Source: Echinostoma caproni
Taxonomy: Eukaryota > Platyhelminthes > Trematoda > Plagiorchiida > Echinostomatidae
NCBI GenBank assembly: GCA_900618425.1
Contig: UZAN01040087.1
Coordinates: 1-64,000 of the forward strand
Direction of reading: 5' to 3'
Length of the DNA: 64,000 nt
Shown here: in pieces, positions 40,801 to 46,775 of the stretch
Numbering within the stretch: position 1 is the first letter of the stretch
Layout: every line of letters starts with the position of its first letter
The notes under the pieces: model-generated
Told to the model about the DNA's origin: nothing
The model's input: the letters and a program-made list of their open reading frames with translations, nothing else
Database searches by the model: none
Position numbers and translations under genes: made by a program

Positions 40801-42175
40801 GCTGCCACTAGACTGGTTGTTGGACTATGCGGGACCAGCTCTGAAGGTTGTCTACAGGCTACTGGTCTGTTTCCAGTTGCGTATCGGCACCTCAGGAGAG
40901 ATCTCATCTATCTGAGGAAGATCCTGAGAGGAGATATGCGCTTAAAACTGCAACAGCACTTCGCTGTACGCACAGAGGACCGCACACGAAGGCACTCTCT
41001 CACGTTGCGAAAACTGCAGTCAGTTGGTCTTCCGTTAGTCTACGGACTCTCGTAGAGATCAAAAGTACTCTGGAATTCCCTTCCAGCGATCGTGGTGGAG
41101 GAGAAGACTGATGCTGCTTTCAAACAGCGTCTGAATGAGCACCTGAAGGGGCTGCGGAGGAACAAACATTTGTGATCGAACCTTCGACCCAGTGGTGATG
41201 GGGCTTACACCTGCCCTCTGCCCTCAATAGTGAAGATTGAAAACGGTTGTTCTCGGGAGAGAGCAAAGAGAACGGGGAGTGACGGTATTTTATGATTAGA
41301 AGCGGTAGATATGCACAGGATGTTTCATTGAGAGAACACAGGACTACAATCACTGGTTTGTGGGCGTTTATTAGGAAAGCATGAACCGGCTTTGTCCATA
41401 GTTAGTCACCAAAGGTGTGATGTTTCACCTGTCTGTACCCCACGTAGAATGCATCTCCATTACTTAACTCAAATCACAGGTTGGACAAATAACAAGTGGT
41501 AAAAAGCAGGTAACACAACCGATCAGTGAAAACAAAACGTGGCACCAATTTTATCTGGCACAATGGGCAATAAGGATTACCACTGGGTTGGTTCTTCAGG
41601 AGGAGACCGGGCACTATGCAGTCGAAACATGTCTGAATAGCTTCACCAGGTTCCGATTATAATTTCTGCCTTAAAACGTATACGGCGGCAAGATGAGTCA
41701 AATGCTGTGGATGATGTAAGCACATGGAATACGGGGTAAGGCCTGCAACATTTGTGCACCATTAATAAACAATATAAAACAGAACATTTAAAAACTAAGT
41801 TGAAGTTCATGAGAAGCATGCCAAAACACGAGATTTCACCACTGAACCAGTACAGAGAAATAACGGTATTAGAAGGATTTTACAGTATACATTATTTCAC
41901 CGATCTTGTTAGAATGCGTTTTAATTGAAATGGAAGATGGAAAATCGTTGAATAAACTCCACACCTACCCAGAACATCTTTGGTAAAGTAGAGTCTCTCA
42001 TCGGACATTTTGTTCATACTATACCATTTTGTTTGGTCTATGGGAATCTGATGATCACGAATCCATCCGTTGCAGGCAAACTGGTAGAAGTCATCACATG
42101 GTGAGATGTTTGTATCAATGCTTTCTAAAATTTTTCCAGCTGTGCTTACAGCCAACGGGTCAAGACGCATATCAG
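1764..42175 (-). CDS. M13 metallopeptidase (neprilysin-like), 15 exons found, N-terminus missing
   Basis: A zinc endopeptidase of the neprilysin/endothelin-converting-enzyme family, expected to be a type II membrane ectoenzyme or secreted enzyme that cleaves small peptides. Exons, 5' to 3' on the minus strand: 42175-41969, 38779-38487, 33015-32947, 30455-30342, 29872-29789, 29575-29427, 29276-29173, 22325-22098 (end uncertain), 15486-15405 (probable), 14490-14312, 11931-11807, 8760-8695, 4138-4043, 2957-2881, 1863-1764. Every junction is GT/AG and phase-compatible. They give about 658 residues, close to a complete M13 ectodomain. Zinc ligands HEIMH and the Glu of GENIAD, the VNA-Y motif, the WC motif, the late His and Arg, and the terminal CKVW are all readable. 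About 15-20 residues around the usual IGYPD segment and the cytoplasmic/transmembrane N-terminus were not found. Family identity is very secure; whether it is a neprilysin or another M13 paralogue is not. Confidence 0.93.
2346..2515 (+). repeat. tRNA-derived SINE-like repeat
   Basis: The sequence starts GGTGGTGGCCAAGTGG (A-box-like), has a B-box-like GGGTTGGAACC about 45 nt later, and then CAGCACC, which can pair with the first seven bases at six positions. The tail ends TTCAATAAATAAAATGG, an A-rich end typical of a retroposed copy. It lies in the last intron of the M13 gene. Degenerate stems argue against a working tRNA. Confidence 0.55.
2881..2957 (-). CDS. M13 peptidase exon (WC motif, NVHTIEPYR)
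   Basis: A 77-nt exon: acceptor TCGTTATATAG|AAATGG, donor TACCG|GTGAGT, phase 0 in and 2 out. It encodes KWCIKQ and NVHTIEPYR. The His and Arg correspond to the transition-state His and substrate-carboxylate Arg of the D-x-HSP-x-x-x-R motif. The aspartate is asparagine and the SP pair is TI here. Confidence 0.9.
2958..4042. other. Intron of M13 gene
   Basis: Intronic sequence about 1.1 kb long. Nothing recognisable on either strand. Confidence 0.6.
4043..4138 (-). CDS. M13 peptidase exon (LPGLEYTWDQLFFISFAQ)
   Basis: A 96-nt exon: acceptor CTCTCATCAG|GCT, donor GCTCAG|GTAGGT, phase 0 at both ends. It encodes a short helix and then LPGLEYTWDQLFFISFAQ, the near-invariant block before the WC motif. 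Confidence 0.95.
4139..5399. other. M13 intron, 5' side of LINE
   Basis: No host exon seen. A 93-codon open frame at 4889-5170 on the plus strand runs toward the LINE and may be part of its 5' region, but no domain is recognised. Confidence 0.35.
5400..7655 (+). mobile_element. Degenerate LINE (endonuclease + reverse transcriptase + C-terminal tail)
   Basis: A non-LTR retrotransposon pseudogene in the same order as an intact ORF2 but broken by many stops and frameshifts. Readable blocks: VVGVGIAL (5480s) and NARSTDIALVA (about 5690) from the endonuclease; YTNFFHKKRQRLA (about 5870); the linker LTRSTGLKKVCVSGVIKESD (from 6328); VSGSDGPSPSDF and FILPIYNK (6580-6730) of the RT finger; FTLDQTLEHRHFFRRPTVSV (about 6900); TTTNGVHRCCP (about 7120); KKTRLAFCKL and RHRDIRLS (7190-7260); LLYVAETWSLR (about 7300); WEPRDHRNRRLETLSD (7590-7640). 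The segment that should hold the F/YADD box is deleted between about 7150 and 7180, and the first catalytic Asp is His. It sits in an M13 intron on the opposite strand. Clade is unresolved. Confidence 0.88.
7656..8694. other. M13 intron, 3' side of LINE
   Basis: No recognised coding sequence or repeat. Confidence 0.5.
8695..8760 (-). CDS. M13 peptidase exon with third zinc ligand (GENIADNGG)
   Basis: A 66-nt exon between TTTTGGCATTCAG and GTAAGT, phase 0 at both ends. It encodes LSGKLTLGENIADNGGLNAA, where the Glu is the third zinc ligand and the Asp positions the catalytic histidine. It was recognised by motif only, being too short for ORF detection. Confidence 0.95.
8761..11806. other. M13 intron
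   Basis: About 3 kb without a recognised exon. It contains two TA microsatellites, one of them listed separately; the minor one, about 14 nt, is near 10116. Confidence 0.5.
10532..10562. repeat. TA-rich microsatellite
   Basis: An uninterrupted run of alternating TA/TG ending in at least nine TA units. Confidence 0.85.
11807..11931 (-). CDS. M13 peptidase exon (DPMGNRVQWWS)
   Basis: A 125-nt exon: acceptor TTGGCACAG|GG, donor AATCAG|GTGAGT, phase 1 in and 0 out. It encodes RDPMGNRVQWWS, QCFIDQYNNY and VSGNQ, corresponding to the D-x-x-G-N-x-x-D-WW and C-x-x-x-QY-x-x-Y blocks. The open frame continues past the donor but loses all family similarity there. Confidence 0.95.
12465..12635 (+). repeat. 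tRNA-derived SINE-like repeat
   Basis: CGGTGGTAAAGGCCACT resembles an A-box region and GTTGGGATTCCG a decayed B box 40 nt later. The 3' end is TATTCAATAAAATAAATT, very like the tail of the copy at 2346-2515, so the two may be related families. It is intronic in the M13 gene. Confidence 0.45.
14312..14490 (-). CDS. M13 peptidase catalytic exon (VNAVY, HEIMH)
   Basis: The core catalytic exon, 179 nt: acceptor TCTCTCTCCACTCAG, donor CAAG|GTAAAT, phase 2 in and 1 out. It carries WKTSPMDVNAVY (substrate-binding strand), the P-F segment, INFGGLGFVIGHEIMHAFDY with the HExxH zinc motif, and the start of the FD-x-x-G block. The aromatic residue usual after VNA is valine here. Catalytic His, Glu and His are intact. 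Confidence 0.97.
14855..15272 (+). mobile_element. Penelope-like element fragment (RT C-terminal and connector)
   Basis: A 128-codon open frame beginning at 14885 reads VHRKHMSTGQYLHFTSFNPS, then DRARKIC. This matches the VYRKPT-x-TG-Y-x-x-F-S and RA-x-x-IC blocks that follow the catalytic part of Penelope-type reverse transcriptases. It continues through LPLSGD and a connector toward the endonuclease, which is absent. The tyrosine of VYRK is His and the Pro-Thr of the motif is lost. Antisense to the M13 gene and intronic. Confidence 0.7.
15405..15486 (-). CDS. Probable M13 peptidase exon (TDNSFHMNSSGFQRFRE)
   Basis: The sequence encodes TDNSFHMNSSGFQRFRE and a basic stretch ending R-S-N-R. 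This resembles the family segment D-s-f-x-N-x-x-x-x-x-F-x-x-x-R-e that precedes the W-x-x-x-P-x-x-VNA-Y block. A phase-2 donor CA|GTTTTA joins it to the next exon. The likely acceptor GTTATAG|TT enters in phase 1, matching the proposed end of the upstream exon. Both splice sites are weak, so the assignment rests on position, phase and a moderate motif match. Confidence 0.6.
16690..16960 (+). repeat. SINE-like family A, decayed copy
   Basis: It contains GCAGTTCGAGTTCTGATAGG (decayed B box and the following segment) and the downstream body GAGTCCCAAACAGAACGAAAC and GGCTCTTCGTCGGTTGTCA. Upstream is the segment AATGAGCTAATCCAA shared with the other copies. The A box is not clear. Confidence 0.6.
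20600..20912 (+). repeat. SINE-like family A, best copy
   Basis: A pol III-type head with A box TGGCTCAAGGG at 20610-20620 and B box GGTTCGAGTCC at 20653-20663, spaced as in a tRNA gene. The shared body follows: CTGACAGGGACACAAAA, CAAAACAGGACGAACCAGCT, CCAGTGCTCTTTGTTGGTTA, CATTTCCATCGCAT, and a distal block ATGGGCTAATCCAAGC. Other copies lie at 16.7, 23.4, 35.1 and 46.0 kb. The ORFs that cross it are by-products of the repeat. Confidence 0.8.
22098..22325 (-). CDS. M13 peptidase exon (LFVDLYP .. WMTNEDKTKAIEKA)
   Basis: It encodes RCILNVINPHYLKILFVDLY, then a long helix, VTWMTNEDKTKAIEKA and a short tail. This is the block just before the IGYPD loop. The acceptor AGCTATCAG|TG enters in phase 1, matching the previous exon. 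The 3' end is uncertain: the only GT before the in-frame stop is A|GTTACA, a weak donor. The tail reads FIILPRTN where relatives have an IGYPD-like loop, so either the loop is diverged or the true boundary lies elsewhere. Confidence 0.88.
22326..28327. other. M13 intron, about 6 kb
   Basis: No host exon recognised. Besides the SINE-like copy at 23.4 kb, there are only unassigned short ORFs such as 28023-28250 on the plus strand. Confidence 0.45.
23428..23625 (-). repeat. SINE-like family A copy (minus)
   Basis: Read on the minus strand it has GCGGTTCGAGTCCTGACAGG (B box) and GACACAAAATG, followed by the shared body. The block ATGGGCTAATCCAAAC is present on the plus strand next to it, in the opposite relative orientation to the copy at 20.6 kb. 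Confidence 0.75.
28361..28394 (-). ncRNA. Decayed hammerhead ribozyme motif (opposite strand)
   Basis: On the minus strand: CTACTGA (two changes from CTGATGA), the identical 19-nt stem II, and an intact GAAACGTC at 28368-28361. The core changes should abolish cleavage. It mirrors the plus-strand copy 360 bp away. Confidence 0.62.
28532..28575. repeat. AACC(A/G)GTTT short tandem array
   Basis: Four or five repeats of an approximately 10-bp, partly palindromic unit (AACCAGTTT and AACCGGTTT) inside the inverted-repeat element. Confidence 0.7.
28739..28785 (+). ncRNA. Hammerhead ribozyme motif (type I, minimal stem III)
   Basis: All parts are in order: stem I 5' GTTGCA (28739-28744), core CTGATGA (28745-28751), stem II arm GTTGCC, 6-nt loop TAGCCT, arm GGCTAC (five of six pairs), GAAA (28771-28774), GGTC with cleavage triplet GTC (28776-28778), and stem I 3' TGCGAAC (28779-28785). 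The last pairs with GTTGCA across a one-base bulge. Penelope-like elements are known to encode minimal type I hammerheads of this kind. The usual GAAACGTC reads GAAAGGTC, so activity is uncertain. Confidence 0.72.
29173..29276 (-). CDS. M13 peptidase exon (ILHNQAVWTFIW)
   Basis: A 104-nt exon: acceptor TTGATTTTGTTTAG|A, donor CGTG|GTAAGC, phase 2 in and 1 out. It encodes ILHNQAVWTFIWNTV and a following helix, corresponding to the family's tia-NY-l-W-r-l segment. The neighbouring introns are only about 150 nt upstream and 6.8 kb downstream. Confidence 0.9.
29427..29575 (-). CDS. M13 peptidase exon (LQWKRLINELF)
   Basis: A 149-nt exon after CCCTCTTTCACAG, phase 0 in. It encodes LQWKRLINELF, then a beta-strand segment and an L-x-x-Y helix. 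The donor is CA|GTACGT, phase 2 out, which joins cleanly with the next exon. The reading frame continues open into the intron, so the donor was chosen by phase and by continuity with the family alignment. Confidence 0.87.
29789..29872 (-). CDS. M13 peptidase exon (R-D-..-Y-..-TVNEL)
   Basis: An 84-nt exon, phase 0 at both ends: acceptor TTGAACAACAG|CTCAAT, donor CCCGTG|GTAAGT. The encoded YEVTTVNELDKYCP matches the family's YNKMT-x-EL-x-x-x-CP block. The conserved asparagine-lysine after the tyrosine is replaced by glutamate-valine. Confidence 0.9.
30342..30455 (-). CDS. M13 peptidase exon (IVESYRKFM..LLG)
   Basis: A 114-nt exon, phase 0 at both ends: acceptor CTTCCAG|ATCGTT, donor GCACTG|GTAAGT. 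It encodes IVESYRKFMREYSKLLG and continues into a helix ending FEHSLAL, the helical segment following the PGLGLP block in the family. Confidence 0.95.
30456..30930. other. M13 intron
   Basis: No exon or repeat recognised in this part of the intron. Confidence 0.5.
30940..31640 (+). mobile_element. Penelope-like element fragment (RT + GIY-YIG endonuclease)
   Basis: One reading frame with several stops. It reads VQFQFNEAIYRQKDGVAMGS (from 31010), the Penelope RT motif before the catalytic box, then LFADVF, then YKRYV, where an internal deletion removes the YVDD box. It resumes at NGYPDQF (about 31210), followed by LPFAGD and the GIY-YIG-like SFCVYSFTCYCGTTYSGRKS (to 31513), a TGA, and DHHSAWLHTEVLKSITSAV. 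The first Tyr of the GIY-YIG module is present as VYSF; the second reads TYSG. Antisense to the M13 gene. Confidence 0.85.
31632..31718 (-). repeat. tRNA-like sequence with A and B boxes
   Basis: On the minus strand: GGCCTCCTAGCTCAGCTATT (A box TAGCTCAGCTA), a decayed anticodon arm whose loop reads GTGCAAA, a long variable region, B box GGTTCGAATCC, and CGAGGCT, which can pair with the first seven bases at six positions including one G-U. Stem mismatches and the extra length suggest a pseudogene or SINE head rather than a working tRNA. It lies directly against the 3' end of the Penelope-like fragment. Confidence 0.6.
31850..32946. other. M13 intron
   Basis: AT-rich; no exon or repeat recognised. 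Confidence 0.5.
32947..33015 (-). CDS. M13 peptidase small exon (GSLGLESERY)
   Basis: A 69-nt exon between CCACTTTCCAG and GTGAGA, phase 0 at both ends. It encodes QGSLGLESERY, equivalent to the PGLGLP-R-YY block that follows the ID of the preceding exon in M13 enzymes. It is far too short to be seen as an ORF and was recognised from the family block and both splice sites. Confidence 0.88.
33016..34960. other. M13 intron
   Basis: No family-matching exon. An ORF at 34529-34714 (minus) has plausible AG and GTGAGT flanks but no similarity and was not called. Confidence 0.45.
34975..35262 (-). repeat. SINE-like family A copy (minus)
   Basis: On the minus strand: A box TAGCTCAAGGG, GGGTTTGAAGTCCCA, decayed B box GGTGCGACTCC, CTGACAGGGGCACAAAACG, then the shared body CCAGTGCTCTTTGTTGGTTA and CATTTCCATCGCATT. 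It is closely related to the copy at 20.6 kb and lies in an M13 intron. Confidence 0.8.
35300..38486. other. M13 intron
   Basis: About 3.2 kb; holds one hammerhead-like motif (36597) and one ambiguous base at 36340. No exon recognised. Confidence 0.45.
36597..36660 (+). ncRNA. Hammerhead-like motif, decayed
   Basis: CTGATTA (one change from CTGATGA), a 19-nt stem II region with arms GTCACC and GATGAT, GAAAC at 36623, GTT where GTC is expected, then TGCAAAC. The next 25 nt, ATTACCAAGTTCGG and on, resemble those after the locus at 40.2 kb. Helix I is poor. Confidence 0.5.
38487..38779 (-). CDS. M13 peptidase exon: SSCMN / GGW segment
   Basis: It encodes the short acidic linker, then LAKLFYSSCMN, a leucine-rich stretch, FGGW and a beta-strand segment ending SIFVID. 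The acceptor CCAG|AAGATG enters in phase 1, matching the previous exon, and the donor ATCGAT|GTGAGA leaves in phase 0. The order matches the M13 N-terminal peptidase domain. A competing AG seven bases upstream would break the frame with the previous exon. Confidence 0.92.
38780..40199. other. M13 intron
   Basis: No exon recognised. A poly-C run with an ambiguous base at 39810 marks a sequencing problem spot. Confidence 0.5.
40200..40265 (+). ncRNA. Hammerhead-like motif, decayed, next to Penelope fragment
   Basis: Core CTGAAGA (fits CTGANGA), a 19-nt stem II region, GAAAC at 40226, GCT instead of GTC, then TGCAAAAG. GCA before the core can pair with TGC after the cleavage site. The flank ACTGCCAAGCTCAGG matches the 36.6-kb locus. 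A Penelope endonuclease fragment begins about 40 nt downstream. Confidence 0.5.
40302..40580 (+). mobile_element. Penelope-like element, GIY-YIG C-terminal fragment
   Basis: An open frame reads REHHPVWL, SVVKTITSAIVSHFV, and later ILATAEAIGIC, matching the R-x-x-EH-P-x-WL, SAI-x-x-H and L-x-x-x-EA-x-x-I blocks at the end of Penelope endonucleases. It is similar to the end of the copy at 31.5 kb. It ends before a LINE fragment. Confidence 0.72.
40630..41175 (+). mobile_element. LINE 3' end (reverse transcriptase C-terminus)
   Basis: One frame with a single in-frame TAG at 41053. It reads LTRVQRAATRLVVGLCG, LFPVAYRHLRRDLIYLRKIL, then after the stop VLWNSLPAIVV and FKQRLNEHLKGL to a TGA at 41173. 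This is the LE-x-VQRRATK, RR-x-x-GDLI and WN-x-LP-x-x-V-x-x-FK-x-x-L order of CR1/Jockey-like LINE C-termini. The copy is 5'-truncated and sits in the first long M13 intron. Confidence 0.85.
41176..41968. other. M13 intron
   Basis: Likely begins with the LINE 3' untranslated region; no exon recognised. Confidence 0.45.
41969..42175 (-). CDS. M13 peptidase exon: N-terminal ectodomain (PCDDFYQFACNGW)
   Basis: The first recognisable exon. It follows a TTTTGTTTTCAG acceptor, enters in phase 1 and ends CTGG|GTAGGT in phase 1 (207 nt). It encodes the family's PC-DFY-FACNGW block followed by the usual YS-M-(D/E)-V-L stretch. The residues where relatives usually have a C-L-x-x-x-C pair read R-L-D-P-L-A, so both those cysteines are absent. 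An ATG lies just inside the preceding intron at 42185 but has no signal peptide or membrane segment after it, so upstream exons are expected. Confidence 0.92.
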
Positions 42176-45100
42176 CTGAAAACAAAATAAAATACCAAAC
42201 CGGTGGAGACAGTCTGAAATTTTAAGGTAGTGGATCACTGTTTATCACATTTGCATGTAGACCTTATTAATTAAACCACTTGACAAGTGCATCACCAGAA
42301 GAGTGGGTCTTGTTGATATCAAAATAATTGGTTTCGATACTTTTCGTAAGACAATGAACATTGCATGTGTGATAGCCGGCCATTTTTCAATGAAACAACG
42401 GTAAAGGTCACAGTTCAAACAGGTTAAAATAATACCATGAAGGCAGTTGTGCGGCTCCCACGCAGCTCACGCCTGAACTCGATAGGCAACAGCTTAAAAG
42501 TTTTTACTCAAAAGACGGACCAGGACACATGGTGTTGCACTGCGAATCATACAACGGAAGTCGATTCGGCTTAAGTGAGACATCACCTTGACATAGAAAT
42601 TATTCAAAACTTTTTACTGGTTTTTTGGAGGTTTGTGATTATATTGAGGCAAAGTTGTTAATAAATTCGGTAAATAACTTCATGAAATAATCACGTTCCA
42701 GCAAACAAACAAATGTTTTCGTCGTGGTGTGTGTAGTTTTGTTCCCGAGTGTTGCCGTAACATTCACAATAACATGAAATTAATGATTAATTAGTGTCAC
42801 AATCAACTTTGATTTGATATACAAATAAACATATGCATGTAAATATTTTAACCACCGAAGTCCAATAAATTCCCTGTGGGTTATATATAACCATTAGTAA
42901 CGTTGCACGTGATGTGCTCTTTATTTAGTGTAGAAGTAACAAATTTAGAAAGACAGACGTTTTGCCAGATATTAATTGTTTTTGCTTCATCAGACTCCTG
43001 AAGTGATACAATGCAAAAAAGCTTTTTTTAATAGTGTACCCTGTCTAAATACTTATATGATGAAGAATATATAAGCCAGAGGAAAACGAGACAGAAAATA
43101 ATACAACGGAGACTATAATCCCGTTCAGTTTGGGTTGGTGAAAATGGCTCTGTATAACTGTTGGCGACCGAGGATCATATCATCCGCAGCATATTTCCGC
43201 TTGCGCGTAGTAAATATAATCCTCATACGTTTGGAGTGAGGTTGCCATCAGCGTTATGAGTCAATGCATTTGATAAAATCACAAGATGAGGTTTTTCGTA
43301 GATCAAAGGCGCATGGACATTACAAGTTGAATAATTCCTCTGTTTACTCAGTTGGTCGTCAATATAACCAACAAAACCACTAACGTTGTGCGACCGGGGC
43401 TGTTAGCACGTTTGCCTGAACAACTGGGACTCTAGTCTAACAAAAACAGAGACGAAATTAGTTATGAATACTGTTAGGTTGTTGTTCGATAACCTTTCCT
43501 GGTTCGCTTGTCAAAATTTCAAAGCAATACCTAACTTATCGAAATTACTAACGTATGCAGCGATTCACCTAAAAGTTCAGCTCATCCCATAAAGTGGGGC
43601 TCTCACGTATATAATCATGTAATGCCTTTGAGAGACGATTACAGCAAGCTGTGCTCAGTCTCCTTGTACAGTTTGAGCACGTGTATATCAAAGTCAAGTA
43701 TTTGTTCCGTATACAATTCGCTGTTCTTGCACGTGCATGCATTTGTATACCACCTATTCCTTGTGGCACACTGCGCTTAACCAACTTTTCCCATCACTGG
43801 GAAAATTTTAACGATTAACTGATAAACCATCTTCATCGGTCGTTGTGTGACTTTAAGCTTTTGGAGTTCGTGTTTAATGAAGCGAGCAGGTGAATGGTAT
43901 AATGGCTTGACTGTATAAGGACCGACGTGTATTTAGGAGTGAATACACCGAATAAAGAAACTGTCAGTTCTCATTGAAGATTCAGCACGATTATTGTTAT
44001 GTTTTTCTTCTGTTTGTGTTCTCCTCGAATTGTTTGGTATACTGGAGCCAGTCATGATTTAGTAAACTTTAACGCTATATTGTGACATGCAGCACAATAC
44101 AAAACGAATTGCACCTTGTTTCTCCTCAATACGAAGTGCTGTTTCTTAGCTGAGTGGGCATTGGTGCAAGTTGTAAAAATGTGCTGCAACGCATTCATGT
44201 TGGCCAACTATAGTCTTATGCTCGAAAGAAGTCTTGCGTTATTGAAGTGGCGAGAACCTACGATAAAATACAGTGATACATATATTGTCTCAGATGTTTT
44301 CAAAAATATACCACGAATTGAGCCAAATTAAACAGATGAGATACAGCAGAGCATTTAAGCAGTTCAAACCTAATAACAAATAGTTGGACGTCAGTCGTAA
44401 TAACATTTTAGACATTTTGTTCATTTTTCCAACGGACAGTCAGAATTCACAAATCAGATTGCGACTAATCAACTGAGGGCTTTGAGATTCAGACAACTGA
44501 GAAATTAGGGCTGTTGTGGGCTTAGAACTTTTGATCTTCTGGATAATCTTATATTGATCTGCAACACGGGATCACTAAGTATGCGGTAATGTTGTCATGA
44601 GTTGGCTAAGTTTCTTCTGTTTAGCTTTTTCTATGTCAGCATTTCAATTGAAAGCATTTCAGTTAACTCATCGCTTGTTAGAACCGTATACGGCAAAATA
44701 CAGGCTTTGGATAAGGAATTTCGAGCAGGGAAGAAGAAACCCTACGGTTGGATTGAGCAAATGCCTTGGTTAATACGGATTTGCTGTTTACTGAAAGCCA
44801 TACTTGTTGGCAATGTTGATCAGTAAAGTTGGTTCCGTGCTGATAAGGCAGTTATCAAATTGGTTTATCTTTCGAACGCGTCAAAAGAAACCACAAGAGA
44901 TAATTTTATTGGCCACCTTGTAATATTGATGGTTTTACGAAATCTAAGCTATCGTAATTCCTCGTCTGCAGAGAACAAAAAAAGTTAAAAAGAAGATGAT
45001 AAATACACGAACGTAAGCTCAAACTTGAAGCTGTTATAGAGAATTACAAATTACTTACTGGCATAGATTCCGATTATCCAAACGCATGTCAAGAGGACGA

Positions 45101-45950
45101 TAGACCGTTGCATCTTGAACTGGACTTCATCTGACTGTGTTCTGAGTTTTTATCTGTCTATGACCCATTGGCCATCAGTTGACCTAAACACGGTACTTCA
45201 TTGGCGTTGCTGAGAAATACAGTAGTCAACGGAAAAGTGATTTTTAATCGATTTTTATTCAAAAAGATCCATAAACCTTGGTTAAGGGTCATTTTTGTCG
45301 ATTTCTAGCGTAAGCGTTTGAATGGAACCATGGAATTCTCTGCGGTTATGTTTTAATATGCTCATAGTATTGCCTGTGGATGCATGTTCAAAGGCTAACT
45401 GAGTAAAACCGAACACGTATAGTAATTGCAGAAATGGCAAGGAGGTTATATGGCAAATGCATTCACGTTGCAAAGACCCGTGAAATGTAACACTAATGTT
45501 CACTTTGTGTCACACAGGTTACAAGTGCATCTACTGTAAGGAAGGCTAGGAGCGTTAGATATGAACGTAATTTCCTACATTCTGTCCATTGGACATGTAT
45601 GGGATTTTCAGACCAAACAATTCAGCAGTACTGAACGAGTTTCCTGTGCAACCCAAGAAATGTAGCCTGGTATTCTTACACAGTGACATAAAACAGAATG
45701 TAAAACGATTTGCAGTCTAGAAGGCCATATGTCCGAGCAGTTTTTCCGGATGTTTAGTGACAACAGCCATGCAAACAAAAAGCATTTCCTGCGCTATGTA
45801 TCCACACGGTTTTGATAGAGATTATATAGTTTGTGGCTAATTTAGACGGTGAATGTTTGGATCAACCCATTCGGTTTTGCACAACCACCAGACATTGTAT
45901 ATGATCTTGGGTGAGGGTTTCACTCCCTGAGAGATGGTTATTGTCTCAGT
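42176..45950. other. Upstream of first M13 exon; no exon recognised
   Basis: The cytoplasmic and transmembrane exon of an M13 enzyme would be expected upstream on the minus strand. No ORF on that strand shows a basic tail plus a single hydrophobic helix with a matching phase-1 donor. A 74-codon plus-strand frame at 44602-44826 is hydrophobic at its start but begins with TTG and is unassigned. Confidence 0.4.
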
Positions 45951-45962
45951 AGTGGAATTCAT

Positions 45963-46073
45963 TTAAAAGCGATGAAAATGGTTGTGAGGACCGGCAAAGA
46001 GCACTGAACAGCTGTTTCGTCCTGTTTGAGAGTTGTCAGCAGCGTGCGTACGTTTTGTGTCCCTGTAGTTAAT
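45963..46073 (-). repeat. SINE-like family A, truncated copy (minus)
   Basis: On the minus strand it reads GGGACACAAAACGTACGCAC, CAAACAGGACGAAACAGCT, CAGTGCTCTTTGCCGG and TTTTCATCGCTTTT, the body of the family. The copy stops abruptly before the B box, so it lacks its pol III head. Confidence 0.7.
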
Positions 46074-46740
46074 GTTTGTCTATTCTCGACTGCGCGCCTG
46101 ACGCAAGGTGGCATAGCATTGCGATAATCGACCTGGGTAAAATAACTCCTCGATAGCCGGCAAGTGTGCATAAATTGTGTTTACCATGAAAATATTGGTG
46201 TATCAGACAGAGAATAAACGAAAGAGATTTCAGTGAAATCATTCCAAGATTATCAGACCCCAATGCGAGATATGGGCTAGTGTACAGTAGAATCGGTTAG
46301 ACGTAAATTTCAGTCAGTTGGCCGAGTTACTTTTATCGTTTGATAAACGTTTCTCGACGAGCAAAGTCACATCACCTGCCTTGGCCATATGATGGTATTC
46401 TAATCCTATCCAGATGAAGGTAAGTTCATAAACAGTATGTACACATGGTAATGCAAATGTGACTTCTGTTGGTGATCAACTGCTCTCATTCACTTTGCTT
46501 GGCTTCGTGGGTGGTGGGGAAGGAAGTAGATTCCTGTATGAACGCAATCGGTTGAGTGGAATGAAATTACGAATAAGGCTATGGGCAACCGAAAAAGTGG
46601 CCTAATTTTAGGCATTTAATCAAGTTTGTAGCTAAGAATACGAGTGGCAGAGGGTTACCAATATGGGTTTTGTTCCAGAGGGTGACGCATGTGCTCCGAT
46701 TGTATATTGTGACAACTAATAAATAAACCTAATTTCTTCA
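46074..46740. other. Unassigned intergenic stretch
   Basis: Nothing recognised on either strand. Confidence 0.5.
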
Positions 46741-46775
46741 CGAATACCAATTTTTTCATTGTATACAGGACCATT

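Noticed and set aside
42955..43030. Minus-strand CTGATGA followed by AAACGTC, like a hammerhead
   Set aside because: The stretch between them does not form a stem II, GAAA is CAAA, and the spacing differs from the other loci.
44602..44826. 74-codon plus-strand ORF with hydrophobic start
   Set aside because: It begins with TTG, has no recognised domain after the hydrophobic stretch and no clear splice context.
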